The notes beneath the pieces are model-generated. The model made no database searches. It was not told the origin of the DNA and saw only the letters and a program-made list of their open reading frames with translations. Made by a program: the position numbers and the translations under genes. Below are positions 1-12,200 of a stretch of 64,000 nt of DNA, in pieces. How positions within the stretch are numbered: position 1 is the stretch's first letter; each line of letters starts with the position of its first letter. The stretch lies in contig JAAOOA010000026.1 in NCBI GenBank assembly GCA_012861695.1, forward strand, positions 15,943,937 through 16,007,936. Direction: 5' to 3'. This stretch comes from Trematomus loennbergii. Taxonomy: Eukaryota; Chordata; Actinopteri; Perciformes; Nototheniidae.

Positions 1-946
1 GGGGCAGGAGCTCCAACAAACCGTTTAGGACAGAGAGTGAATACCGGTGAATACACATACTTTACAGAGATGCTGTATGAGAAACCAATGTGATTTTGGA
101 AAATTGCACAGTATAAATCTATTTTAGTATACCTCAACAATGGAATTATGATCAGTAGAAATGGCCATGACACCTGTCCTTTAAATAACTTAGAAACTCA
201 TCAAAGCATTATGTTAGTCATAGAAACATAACCAACAACACATTCAATAGATTTCAAATCTATTCGGTCAATCCAAAGCAAAATCCAACATGTAACATAG
301 GTTCCACATGTCTTTATCTCTGGATTAGATGTATCAGTGGTTAAGTATCAACACAATATATCAGAATCAGTTCAGAGGACTTACTGCAACAGTGAATTTC
401 CTCTGTTTATTTGATTAAAACAGATTTGAATGATTTGAGAAAATGTCTATACAAAATGCTAAAATCTGACAAAGAATATGGTCACAAATACAACATTTTG
501 ACCTATAAACTCGATATTGTGAATTTCAACCAGAACTAGATAACTGGAAGACTTGCTCGCTTACTAGTCATTGATTTGCAATGGACTAATATTGTTAAAA
601 AGTCTTACATCATAGGATTAAGACACTGTTATTGTAACTTAGTCAAGGGGCCCGTCAGTAATCAAAACTTCTACCAAAATAAATTGTTGCACTTGGCAAA
701 AACACTACAGTTCAGTAAAAAGTGTATTATCCTATTATCTTATCCCAGAGTAAATCATTCGCAATTGATCTCTACTGATAGGAATGAAATGAACTACCAA
801 TTGCCACAAATGTGGGAACAATACATCCTTTTTATTCTTATTCTATACTGAATTGTCGTAGTTCCCAAGGCCCTACCATGGATCCCCTAATTATTATGTT
901 TTTTTTTGTTTCCTGGGACATGTACCATAAGGATTGAAAATCCTTC
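1..946. other. Intergenic DNA, no gene recognised
   Basis: AT-rich sequence with only short, non-homologous open frames such as a 91-codon frame at 576-851 that has no recognisable domain and no splice context. Nothing here resembles a coding exon, RNA gene or structured repeat that I can name. Confidence 0.5.
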
Positions 947-983
947 CATGCTTATACTGACGACACCCAGCTTTATCTGTAAA
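947..983 (+). repeat. L2-type LINE scrap (RT active-site region)
   Basis: About 37 bases read as H-A-Y-T-D-D-T-Q-L-Y-L, the neighbourhood of the reverse-transcriptase YADD active site in teleost L2-clade elements, here with Thr in place of Ala. Flanking bases do not extend the match. It is separate from the larger L2 copy at 1265-2940, which has its own YADD. Inference from motif similarity only. Confidence 0.5.
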
Positions 984-1264
984 TCTTATTAAAACTGCTT
1001 GGCTATACACTTACGCTACGTACACACGGTTCCGTTGCGTTGACGCTTGCCGGTGGGCGTGTCTGGCGTTTGGGGTTTGGGGTTAACGCGACCAACAACC
1101 AATCACATTAATCTCCCTCCCGCCAGCGCGTTTGATTGGCTAGCGCTTGTACTGGCATATGATTTGATTGGCTGGTGCTTCCGTCGACGCTTGAAAAGTT
1201 GAACTTTTCTCAACTTTCACCGCGAGCAAAGCGGGCAAAGCGAAGCAACGGAACAGCACTACAA

Positions 1265-2940
1265 CCATTTGCAGTGCTGTATCAACTATTATTAATACTT
1301 CCTTGTCTACAGGATGTGTCTCTTCCTATTTTAAGCATGCCACTATTCAGCCCATATTAAAGAAAACTAACTTAGATCCAGCCTTGCCCGTGAACTACAG
1401 GCCTATATCTAAACTACCCTTTCTCTCAAAAGTGCTAGAGAAGGTCGTGGCCAACCAACTCACTGCTGCACTGGAGAGGCACAATATTTACGATAAGTTC
1501 CAGTCAGGTTTTCGGAAAAAGCACTCCACTGAAACAGCTCTCCTGAGGGTTTCTAACGACATCCTGATGGCTTCTGATGTGGGTGATTGCTCTGTGTTAG
1601 TACCACTTGACCTAAGTTCGGCGTTTGACACTGTAGACCACCATATCCTGATCAAGAGGTTACGTGACTGGGTGGGCATATCGGGCATAGCATTAGACTG
1701 GTTTGCATCATATCTTGCTGATAGAAGTTTCACCGTCTCGATTGGAGACTTTGTGTCAGACTCCTCTCCACTGTCCTGTGGTGTCCCGCAGGGCTCGGTC
1801 TTGGGGCCTCGGTTATTCTCCCTATATTTGCTACCCTTAGGACAGATCATAAATAGTTTTAACATTACATATCACTTATACGCGGACGATATCCAGCTCC
1901 ACATTTCATTCAAACCTAGTGAGGCTTTTAGGATATCAAGACTCTTAGAATGTCTTAGCGCCATTAAGGACTGGACGGCAATAACTTCTTACAACTCAAT
2001 GCTGATAAGACAGAGGTTCTGGTTGTTGCACCAGAAATGATTACGCCCTTGATTCTGAAAAGTCTTGGACCATATTCCTCTGCTGCCAACTCCAAACTAC
2101 GCAACTTAGGGGTAATATTTGACCAATCCGCATCGTTTGATACCCATGTTAAGCAACTGACGAGATCATGTTTCTTCCACCTACGAAATATTAGCAAACT
2201 GAGATCTGTAGTTTCAACACCCGACCTAGAAATGATTATCCATGCATTTATTTCATCTCGCATGGATTACTGCAACGCATTGTTCTCCTCTCTCAGCTTG
2301 TCTGCCCTTGGTCGTCCAGAATGCAGCTGCAAGACTACTCTCCCGGTCAAACAAATGGCCCACATTACCCCGATACTCAGATCACTTCACTGGCTCCCTG
2401 TAGTTTATAGGATTAAGTTCAAAATCCTCACTCTAACCTTCAGAGCTTTGCACGGTCAGACTCCTGCTTATGTGGCCGACTTAATTCACCCTTATACATC
2501 AGCCCGCCCACTCAGGTCTCACAGGCAAAATGTACTGTCTGTCCCACGTACCCACCTTAAGACCTGCGGTGATCGAGCGTTCGCAGCAGTGGCTCCTAAA
2601 TTATGGAATGCCCTGCCTGCTCATCTACGGTCTGCGGAGTCTGTTGACTCTTTTCAAACTATTTTAAAGACATTCCTGTTTGGTCAGGCGTTTGGGTAAC
2701 CGGTGTGCTTGATCTTATTCCATTTAATACTATGTTTTTATTTTGTTTGTTTTAAATTTCATTTGTACGTTTTGTTTTATTGTGTTTTTATTGTGTCTTA
2801 ATTATGCTCTGGTGCTTTTATGACTTCTTAACATGTGGGTTCATTGATCATTGTACCTCCTATGTGGATGTATTATTGTTTTGTCAAGCACTTTGTGACT
2901 TTGTCTGTGAAAAGCGCTTTATAAATAAACTTTACTTACT
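1265..2940 (+). mobile_element. 5'-truncated L2-clade LINE nested in the MITE
   Basis: A non-LTR retrotransposon remnant carrying reverse transcriptase and the 3' end. It is bounded by a possible 5-bp target duplication TACAA (1260-1264 and 2941-2945) that interrupts the MITE sequence, and its 3' end is a short ACTT tandem, as in L2 elements. No endonuclease domain and no 5' region are present, as expected for a truncated insertion. The RT reads in one frame from 1303 to about 1975, then needs other frames, so the copy is dead. Confidence 0.85.
1303..2699 (+). pseudogene. L2 LINE reverse transcriptase, frameshifted remnant
   Basis: The first frame (1303-2040) shows RT palm motifs: NYRPIS and QSGFR early, motif A LDLSSAFDTVDHH at residues 102-114, GVPQGSVLGP at 160-169 and the catalytic YADD at 193-196. 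The expected continuation (an N-A-D-K-T-E-V type stretch) moves to another frame near 1975-1985, and from 2037 to 2699 a second frame carries the typical L2 C-terminus with HWLPV, LSVPRT, APKLWNALPAHLR and SFQTILKTFLF. Inside that, about 2312-2350 reads QNAAARLLSR only in a third frame, implying two more compensating breaks. The element cannot encode a working enzyme. Family knowledge: such proteins prime reverse transcription at nicked target DNA. Confidence 0.85.
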
Positions 2941-3038
2941 TACAATTCAGTTCGACTAAGCGTGACGTCACCCCATTCAAAGTGAATGGGAAGCGTCTCC
3001 GTTGAAACATCCAACGGAACCGTGTGTAGAAGGCGTTA

Positions 3039-4568
3039 TTAAACATGTCTTGTAGAGAATGATGGTAAAGCCCTTTCAGGTATTTCTAAACAATTGAATT
3101 TCCAATACTTTGCTCAAAGCTCCTCATATACTTTGCTGTAAACTTCTTGTAATATTTCAATTTTTCATAGATACATTATGATTAATGTATTTGTATGTCT
3201 TTGTCCTTGCTCTTCTTAATTTTTTATAGTACAATTATTTTTATATTGAATTCCCCAATGGTCCAGATGGTTTTATACTGTAAGGCGGAAGCAGAAGAGC
3301 TAGGGTACCATGATTAGAGGTAACCTGTTTGTTAAGAGTACCAAGCGCTATTGCTTGTTTCACAATTAAAACATACCTTGGGAATTAACTGTTGCTTCAT
3401 GTCCCTCTTAATTAGAAACAACCAGCAAAGCCGTGCCAGACTTTTGTTGGCACAAAATATCACCATGCATTAACCATTCCAAGATTGCTCCTCTGAAGTG
3501 GTAAAACGTGATTTTACCCTTCATTTGTAGAAGGGATTTTAACACTTTTATAGTTTTACTTGATGGTAGGCCGAATAGTTACATGCCAGCCAAAGGTAAT
3601 TTAAAAATTAGCCGAAGCTAATTATTTCCTTGCAGGTGATCTCCCTGGCTGTTCTTGTCCAAGCATATGTTTTTCGGCCATTGTTTTTTAGCAGTCTGTC
3701 TAACAGTTGAGGTCTACTTGTAAACCAACAGGACCCTCTGATGGGCAGAATGAGGCTATGCTGGATTCCCTGTGTTGTGTCGTACTAAGACTGGAGACAG
3801 TACAAACCTACAGCGGGGGCTCAGAGTACAAGGGTTTACTTCTCTGCATGCCACCATGGTACTTGGTCACTAACTGTTGTTACTCACAGTTGCAGTGTTG
3901 TGTTTTGCCATCTTGTAAGAATAAGGATTGCAGCAAGACCATGCCAGGCTAAGGTGTAAACTGCTCCATTGGGCCCATAACCATGTTATTTCCTTTTTAC
4001 AAAGGGGCACTTTGCCTATGCATTCAACAAGCTACCAAACATAAAATGCAACCACCTACTGTACTGTATCACTATAAGCCTATATAAAATCATCCAGAGT
4101 GATCCCAAAAGGCACAACAAATAAGCACTGTTGAGGGTGTATCATGGATTTATGCATAAATCAAACAGCAAAAAAGTGCATTGCTAAGGCAGGGAAGCAT
4201 ATATACAGTACGTAGTCTAAAAACCCAAGTGGCTGCAGCACAAACAGACATAATAAGGCAAAGTATCCACACGTTGTTTGGTGACAACAATGTGCACAAA
4301 GGCAACCATTCCGTTGCTATGAAACCCAATGTTTTTACTTTACTATTTGGGTTGTTATAGTCTTCAGTTACCCATCAATAGCTACTCACCAATTTAAATA
4401 GCATTATGTGGGCCTTGTCCTCTGCTATTTCTTCAACAATTCCCTTATGGTAAAAACGTTGTCTTGATCTTTCTTCATGGATAATATGAAGAGTCCACCC
4501 AGACTTTCTTGTCCAATTGCACTACGCAAAAGTATACCTCTTTTTTGTGCTTTTAGAAAGTGCACACA
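3039..4568. other. Intergenic DNA, no gene recognised
   Basis: Non-repetitive AT-rich sequence. The longest frame (3707-3952, 81 codons) has no recognisable domain. I see no gene or named repeat. Confidence 0.45.
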
Positions 4569-4576
4569 ACGACCAC

Positions 4577-4904
4577 CAGTGGCGTAACTATCGATGGTGC
4601 AGCCGTTGCACCAGGGCCCAGAGCCGGCCAGGGGCCCATGCAAAAAAAAAAAATATATATATATATATTATTTTTATATTTTTTTTTTTTTTTTTTTTTT
4701 TGGGGCCCCAATGGCATTGACCGGTTCATGCAGTCTTCAAAGTAACCAAGCAACCTAAATTAATTTGTCTGTCCAATGACCTTGTTCCCTTTCATGTCAT
4801 GTGATACCGTTTAATCAACCTGTACTGTACTGTAGCAGCAGCAAGTTCGGCAGCATTAAAACAATATTTGCACCGGGGCCAATCACAACCTTGTTACGCC
4901 ACTG
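4577..4904. mobile_element. hAT-like MITE with 8-bp target duplication
   Basis: Ends with the inverted repeat CAGTGGCGTAAC (4577-4588) and its complement GTTACGCCACTG (4893-4904). The octamer ACGACCAC flanks both sides exactly (4569-4576 and 4905-4912), the target-duplication length of hAT transposons. The 328-bp body has no coding capacity and contains an A-run, a TA microsatellite and a T-run (4641-4701) that can fold back on itself. Non-autonomous; the superfamily call rests on the 8-bp duplication and CAG ends. Confidence 0.88.
4641..4701. repeat. Low-complexity A-run / (TA)n / T-run
   Basis: A tract of about 12 A, then alternating TA, a short AT-rich linker and a T-run of about 22, centred in the hAT MITE. 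The A and T runs are complementary and could form a hairpin. Likely length-variable between individuals and error-prone in sequencing. Confidence 0.8.
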
Positions 4905-7900
4905 ACGACCACAGTTGTGACAGGGATCTTCGGAAATATTACAGGCTGTTGTTCCTACTGGATTATCCGTCATGATCATTTTGGCTCATGATGGATATGG
5001 CATGCCTACTGATTTAGTACTAAATCATGAATTAACTAAGAACTCAATAATATAGTCATTCTTTGTTTCATTTGCATTGTTGCACATTTAAGTGCTCTTC
5101 CCAAGGTAATGAAATAAAAAATACCCGAGCCTTGGTTTGGATATAACCCCCTGACACACTTAACGCTGCCAAGATCTGTTTCTATTATTACCCTTTTATG
5201 TCCTCTTTTAGATGGTGAGTGCCTTTACCACTGTACTTTTTGTTGCTATATCCCCTCTGTTGGTCCGGGGAGGGTGTATACTGTTGTTTGTGTCCTCGGA
5301 TACACACAGCAGCTTTCACTTTCAAATGCCTTTTCCACCTTTTGCCGGAACACCCTGAGGAAAACATTCTGCAGTGTGGACTGGAATATAAGCTAGAGTC
5401 CATTAATCATTTCATATCTGAGTAGTAGCAGTCACGCTTTCCCCAACAGATCCCAGCATAGTTCTGTAACTAACCAGTGGGTAGCTATAGTGCTGTGACA
5501 AGGACATGATCCCTCGGCAGCTTCCCATCCTGTCAGCTTTGCCCGTTGTGATTGATGGAGGTGCCACATGCCTTTACTTTATACACCATTTTTGTTCTTT
5601 TGGGGGGTTTTCCTTACATTAAACTGGCGATGTCTTGCACAAACTATTTACTGTAGATATGGATACTTGCCAGTGTTAGACAGTTAGAATAATATTTTCT
5701 TTTTTTACATGCAGGTTTCTGACTCAAACGCTTTGTCAGTCATCCAACAAAAGGTGTTCGATCACTCACCAACAGTTTAAGGTAATGTCAAGCCTAGGTG
5801 GTAATTAAATACTCTCCTGTGTTTCATTATAGAGAAGTAAAGGCTAGCTCCACTTCCTGTGCACTGCCTTTAAATAGCTATTTTCTGACAGGTGTCTGCC
5901 TCACAAGGAGGATTGTTTGTTGGATGCTTTTAAAGAGGTTGTCCTTCTATCCTTAACCTCAGTTTCAGACAGGCTTTTTCATATAGGTACGTTTTTATTG
6001 TCACTTTTAAATCACCAACAGTGATTTTATTGAAAAAAAGCACATTATAGCAGGTTTTCCTAGCCTTATAGGAAAGTTATGGATATTAACATCAGCTATA
6101 GAAAAGGTATGTGGCTGAAAAGCTGACAGGAATTCTTTCAAAAAACATTACTGAAACCAGAGTAGAAACTGTGCTTTATGCTGTGTAAACGATACTTTGC
6201 ACTTAGAAGGCAAGACACCCAGATTTCTTCACCTAGGGAAGGTTGGTGGTCTGAATTTGTAATGAGATTTCTGTCTCATTTTACAACTTTAACTTGAAAC
6301 TGTTGTGGTTCCTGCTTGTACAAGTATTGACTTTCAGTGCCCATAGTGGTCATTGAGAGCCTTTTTTGAAATCTTCCAGAAGCAAGGAAACTGTTTGAAT
6401 GTTGATGCTCTGGCAGTTTTTTTAAGTTAATACTCTTACATCCTCTGTGGGAGGAAAGGACATCAATGTTTTGCAGCCTATTGACTGATGACGGCTTGAA
6501 TGCTTGTATTTTTACTAAGCACTTACAGAACAAGAAGTACAAATCAGCCCAACAAGGTGACATTGTATACAATATCAGTTAAATAAATCAAAGTGCTCTT
6601 ATTATCTTAGATAAGTATGCTACAAACTGATGAAGAATAAAGGCATGCATCTGCCTTGTAAACATTTAACACCGTAACATTAAAATGTACTGCAGAAGAA
6701 AAAGGAAAAAAACATATTAAAAAGGATAATGCTGACACCATAATTGGAGTACTTGCCATGAATCTCTTTTTTTCAAAGCCTTTTATGTGCCAACAAACAT
6801 CCTGCATTGCATCTACCAAGCTGCATACAAACACCCTCTAACACATGAAAAAACTTATGACAACCCAACAAAGACCCTGCTGTTTAAGCAATATGAAACA
6901 GCTCGTTCAGCACAACAAGCGTTGGTTAAAAAAAAAGAAAAAGTGCTGGCAAAGGCTTCTCCTGCTCTATTAAATCCTTACTGGTGGTCATATATGGATT
7001 ACTGAACGGTCCTACCAAGCGCAGGCCCAGGTGTCGCCCTATTTACATACCAAACAGAAAGAGACTCAAAATGAGAACAACAAAAAAGCAAAAAGAAATA
7101 ATGACACAAAAAACTGCACAGACACCAATACTGCTAGAAGGAGAGGCAAAATAGCTGCACTAAGACACACAAAACAACCACATAAAGATGCTAAACAACT
7201 ACAGCTCCGAGAGACGGTGGGAGTCGTGGGACCTTTTGCCCAAGAGCCCATTATTTTATAATCTGCCCATGTTGGTGGTGTTGGTAGATAACCATGCCAA
7301 CCTGACAGTATCAGAGCTTTTTGGGGAGAATGTCATTGTTACAAGTGAACTGACAAAAGTGATAACAATACCATCAGCATTTCCCAAAGTCTCACATATT
7401 GTGCAGTCACGGAAATCAAGAAGTACAATTTACAGCAAATGTTTATACAAGAATAATGCTGGGACTCATACTCCTATTAAAAAAAATCAATACCAACAAT
7501 AATCAACAATAAGAAGCACTGGTTGAACACAGCAGCGATGTAGAGATGGCTGTGCTGTTCACCATCATGGAAGTGATTGGAGTCAAATAGATGGTGAACG
7601 AGAAACATAAATTATATGAGGTGGCAGTATTTAATATCTGAGTATATATATATATAACACTAAGTAGCATTCCTTGATGTTCCTTAAATCGCAGACATAT
7701 TAACATTTGACCGCTATCAAGTCTAAAACTTTTTATTCCAAAACTGTATGGCTGTAATTGCTGCTCTCTGACTCTTTGAGCTATCTCACTAGGGGCCACC
7801 ACAGGCATTGCATTAATACCATGTACTATTAAATAAAATGCTTATTTTTGTTTTTCTAGGGAGTTGAGTAGTGGGAGATGCTCTCGAGCTGCGCCTCTCA

Positions 7901-8750
7901 TTCAAGCCCCTCTTTTTCACTATCACAGCGATAGGGGTGTAGCTGTTCATTTTACCATCAAGTAAAGATTGTGGGGGGTTATGGGATTTAGAAGTTGTCC
8001 AAAGGAGGTTAACGGGTTAAGATGTGGCACAGAGCGTAGCGTTTGCAGTTTGTTTATATGAGGCTGTATGTCACATGAATATGTAAAACTGTGTCTGTGA
8101 GCATCCATTTGGAAAAGGCATGGGTGGGTGAATCTGTATCCTAATGAAGGGGCTTTTCCTGTGAAACAGAGCAAGGCTGTGGCTGTTGAGAAATGCAAGG
8201 AAACCAAAGGCAATGCTCATTGAAACAGCTGCAAGTCTAGATGTGAAATAGGAAAGGAGAACTTATGATGTCATTCTGTTCCTATTTGGTAATCATGTAA
8301 CTTTCATTTGGACTTTGAAATGATACCTGGATTCCTTTTCACAATGTATCTTTTTGAAACAGAAGAAATATTTGTATTTCAAGACACTCCATAATTGTAA
8401 ACTATCAATTGCTTTCTTTCTCTAACTCTGTAAGAATGTGAGGTAAAGCTATACTTTATACACAGAGTTCTCTGTTTATTAGATACACCTGATACAACCC
8501 AATAAGATGTATTGCAATAACCCTGCAATATCTTTGTGAAGCCCGTAATGCTTAGCTTTTGTTGACATAAGGGATTTGTTGATTAAACTTTGAGTCAAAA
8601 CTGGAAGCGTTAGCACTGCAGAAGTATCTCGTCCCATAAAGAGATGTGTAGGCTGTTTTTGTGTGGAACTATGTTTAAAGTTGTTCTGATATTTACTTTA
8701 GACTGACATCTGTCAGAAACAAGTAACCCACTGTGATATGATAGAATGCC

Positions 8751-8773
8751 GATGCTCTATCAGATAGAGCATC
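8751..8773. repeat. Perfect inverted repeat, 11-bp arms
   Basis: The arms GATGCTCTATC and GATAGAGCATC are exact complements around a single A at 8762. The outer bases (agaatg at 8743-8748 and cattct after 8773) extend the pairing after a small bulge. Too short for a microRNA precursor and followed by a T-rich run. Function unknown. Confidence 0.7.
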
Positions 8774-9264
8774 CATTCTTTTTTACGAGAGTGAGCCTGA
8801 CCCAGTTTTTGAACGATAGGCATCCATTTTGATAGATCAGTTTGATGATGCCAGCAGAAAATATGCATTGTTCAGGTACTGTCGGGATATGTAAAGACAT
8901 GTTCCACTACGGACAAGCAGGTATAATAACATGGATTAACAAGGAGGAAACTACAAAACAGCAAATCATCACAGCTTAATACTTTATAATACTCTATCTC
9001 CCTTTCTCTCTCTCTCTCTAAAACAGACAACCCTTGTTTCACCAAGTTCCCTGGGCGTCCATTTCTTTGTTTTTCTTTAGCACAGACGAGCGCACACAAT
9101 CAATAAATGCTTTCTGCTTCCTTCGTAAGCTTCATTTTTGCACACTTGGAGGACAAAGTCATCTCTCCATTCTTGTATTTATGAGATATCTAGAACCCTT
9201 AGATTAAAAACCACACCACATATTCTGCACTCACGATTACCTTTAACATCCATCCGAAGCTTGT

Positions 9265-9290
9265 AATGTAATGTAATGTAATGTAGTAGT
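9265..9290. repeat. TAATG pentanucleotide microsatellite
   Basis: Four consecutive copies of a 5-bp TAATG/GTAAT unit. The rest of the teleost element that begins with a complementary ACATT array (as at about 51846) is not seen next to it, so I treat it as an isolated microsatellite. Confidence 0.6.
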
Positions 9291-12200
9291 AAATTGCTGA
9301 TGTAGATCTATTGCTGCTTTTTGCAACTGTGTCCTTTACAGAAGCTTATTAAATAGATGCTGGACGAGTAGAAAAGAGAGCAGTTGTTTTTAATTGTTTT
9401 CATGGGGCTGGTGTTTGATTTGTTTTGATTGATTGAGGTATTGTGGAGGGCATAATCCCCCTCATCAACATGCATGTTGAGTCATCAAGTGTGTTTTATG
9501 GAGGTTGTCAATATTTTGTACTTTGGACAATGTGAACTCACCCCTGCTCATATTTTGCTGCTTGGACAAATGTCCCCTGGTTTTAACTCTTATGACATGA
9601 AAGGCAGCCTTTTGCATTGTATCATGATACAGATCGTTTATGCGGGGTTGATCGTCTTTGAAAATAACTAGCACGTAACATGACATTGCAATTAGGTTTA
9701 GGCAACAAAACCCTTGGTTACTTCAAGGGATAAAGTACTTGGTTTATTAAAATTAAAAAAGGTATTGTTTTTTTTGGTTAAAACAAGCCATGGACATAAC
9801 GTCAAGTGACGTCAGTTGGTTTCATGTGGGACAAAGCCTGAGTTGGCTGATACAGAAGCTGAAGCATGCCTTTTACGTCAGTATTAATAAACCAACACCC
9901 ACTGCCCCAAGCGTCAGTATTTGAGACCCTGGGAGTAATACCCTTGGCTTGAAGTCAGACCTTTTTATCAGCTGACCACCATCATTTTCTTAGACTGCCT
10001 ACAGCTAGCTTTCTGCTCATTCATAGGAACTACTGAGTTACCGTGTGCAGCCAAGGGGACCTGAGGATGATAACCAATAGAAATTGGCTATTCCCTATGA
10101 AGTCTACATCAATTGACAAAATGTATCCCTAGCTGCTGCAATTGAAAGATAAGTATCCGCAGGCAGTAAAGCGCATTATATTTATGGTCAGAAGGGCAGC
10201 AGGGTGTCTTTTCCACACCACCACAAATCATGTCTTGAAACATCATCTGAGCATCAGAATGTTAAAGTGATTACAAATGTCAAACATAAAAGTGTTAATT
10301 GTTAGTGTCATGGCAGAGAAGAACATTAGAGAAATATTTCTGATTGTTGTGTATATGAATGTGTGTGTGCAAAACCTAAACTGGAGTGTGTCCATAATGC
10401 ATACATTTACGCATGTCAACTCTTTAAACCTTTCAAGATTAAAAGTGGCAGAATTTAAATGTCAGAAACTTCAGTGAGGCTGTTATCATAAAAACAGATA
10501 ATCCTCAGCATGCACACATGCTCACGTGTACATTTTCATTTTATGAAGGTTGCTCATTGTGTCACATTTATTTAATCAGGGCTACAATGAATCATACTTT
10601 TGCAAAGTTTATAAGCATCCAAGTTTAATATCCTTTCATATATAAGTCTTAAGTGGCACTCATACCACACACATTTGGTTCCTTCATTTTGGTTTGGGCA
10701 TATCTTTCAAGACATTCAACACCTGGCTCTCCAACTGTTATTGTGCATCACCTTAAGCAGTGCTCTATTCAGCAATGTCAAATTACAAAATAAACACTTG
10801 TTTTTCTAAATTTGTATCTATCCGCTTCATTTTTGGGGATCTTACTTGGGAGAGGGTTAGGGTTAGGCTTCCAGCTTCCCATCCACAAACATTGTCATGT
10901 GTTTTCCTAAGCCAAGCAGTTGGGATGTAAGCTATGAGCATTTTTTAAATACAGTTCTTTGTATACAAGTCAAGTAGCAACAGACAATCAACACACCATT
11001 GCTTAGCATAGCATAGCACCATGGCTACCACTTCAAGATCAGATTTGTGTCTTTTAACATCTTTGGATTCCAATTGCAGAATATAATTTGTAACATGGTC
11101 AACCTAATTTAATTTAAAAGATGTTCAGCACCAGCGACTAAAGGTTAGATCCTGTCCAAATGTTCAAATGTATTCGGACATGCACCTGAGTATACCTGGG
11201 GCCAGTTCCGTGATTACTCACAAAGAGGCTTCAATTCCCTTTCTCTGGAGGAGCCAGATGTCTTTGCCCTTACTGCACTCAACACTTCCGAGGCCAGATA
11301 TCCTGGGATTGGACACCGCAGGCAGTGTGAGAGAAGCAACAACCCTTTTGTAAACTCTTTTTCACAATAGAACAATAAACACACTATCAATTCCGCTGGG
11401 TTAGCTGCACTCCTGAACAAACACGTATAGCATAGCACCATACCACTGTAAAAGGCACATGTAAAAGTGGAACAGAACATATGGGTTAATAAATAATGCA
11501 TGTATGCCTGTATTGTTACTGTAAATAACAAATGAGCAAACATTAGACACACAGTAGAGATGGGAGAACTCTTCGTGCCAAGGATACAGCACACACTAGG
11601 ATTGCATTGTACATTTCCTTGAAGCAAATCAATTTTGTCAGAGCAGTTCTCCAGATAAATATGTCTTGCTCACCTTGCTTAACCATACCATGGTTTCTAA
11701 TGTAAAATCTTTGTTTGCTGCTTGGATACATAGCACGCAAAATCATGGAAAGAGAATAGAGAGGAATAGAAAATACAAGGGGAAATACAGATGGAAAACT
11801 TTATAATGAGGAGTTTGTTTGTGTGGGCTTATGCTTGGTTCATAAATGTTTCATGATTACAACAAAGTTCTTAGATAAAAAGTGATGAACTCCTACTCTT
11901 ATTGAGAAGAGAGAAAGTCATTCAACTCATCGTTAAACTGTGTTGTATCTTTTGAATGTCCTCCCTCTTCACAAAAAGAACAAGGTAGCTGTATATCACA
12001 TTTACATATTGCATGATGTGATTGAACTGTTTACAAGTCTTAATTACACGATCAAAACAAATTAAAATTCTGCTCTCCATAAGTAATTAGAGGTGTGTCT
12101 TACAAATATGCTTTATTGACAAGAAAAGGAGCAAATTAGCTCATAAATCAGCTTCTGTTGGGGATGCTGCCATGTCAAGCTGCGGGCTATAGATAAAAAC

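Larger units (their letters stand above)
1014..3035. mobile_element. PIF/Harbinger-like MITE, split by a LINE insertion
   Basis: The two ends are inverted repeats: the left end reads cgctacgtacacacggttcc and the reverse complement of the right end reads cgccttctacacacggttcc, continuing with a shared cgttg. TTA is present directly outside both ends (1011-1013 and 3036-3038), matching the 3-bp TWA target duplication typical of PIF/Harbinger elements. Without the LINE at 1265-2940 the element would be about 340 bp. A second, uninterrupted copy lies inverted at 30401-30726 with the same internal order: Harbinger-like ends, ACGCCCACC block, an ATTGG/CCAAT-rich segment, a self-complementary aaaagttgaacttttc, and a TGACGTCA. 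No transposase is encoded, so it is non-autonomous. Superfamily assignment is inferred from the TSD and TIRs. Confidence 0.85.

Noticed and set aside
1488..1865. 125-codon minus-strand open frame
   Set aside because: Shadow of the LINE reverse-transcriptase frame on the + strand; no domain of its own.
7031..7261. Lys/Asn-rich 76-codon frame
   Set aside because: Composition follows an A-rich stretch; no domain, no splice context.
9005..9020. CT-rich simple repeat as a possible promoter or CRISPR-like array
   Set aside because: Plain dinucleotide microsatellite; no spacer-repeat structure anywhere in this eukaryotic window.
11214..11627. 137-codon minus-strand frame, the longest in the intergenic part
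   Set aside because: No recognisable domain and no supporting neighbours; length is compatible with chance in 25 kb.
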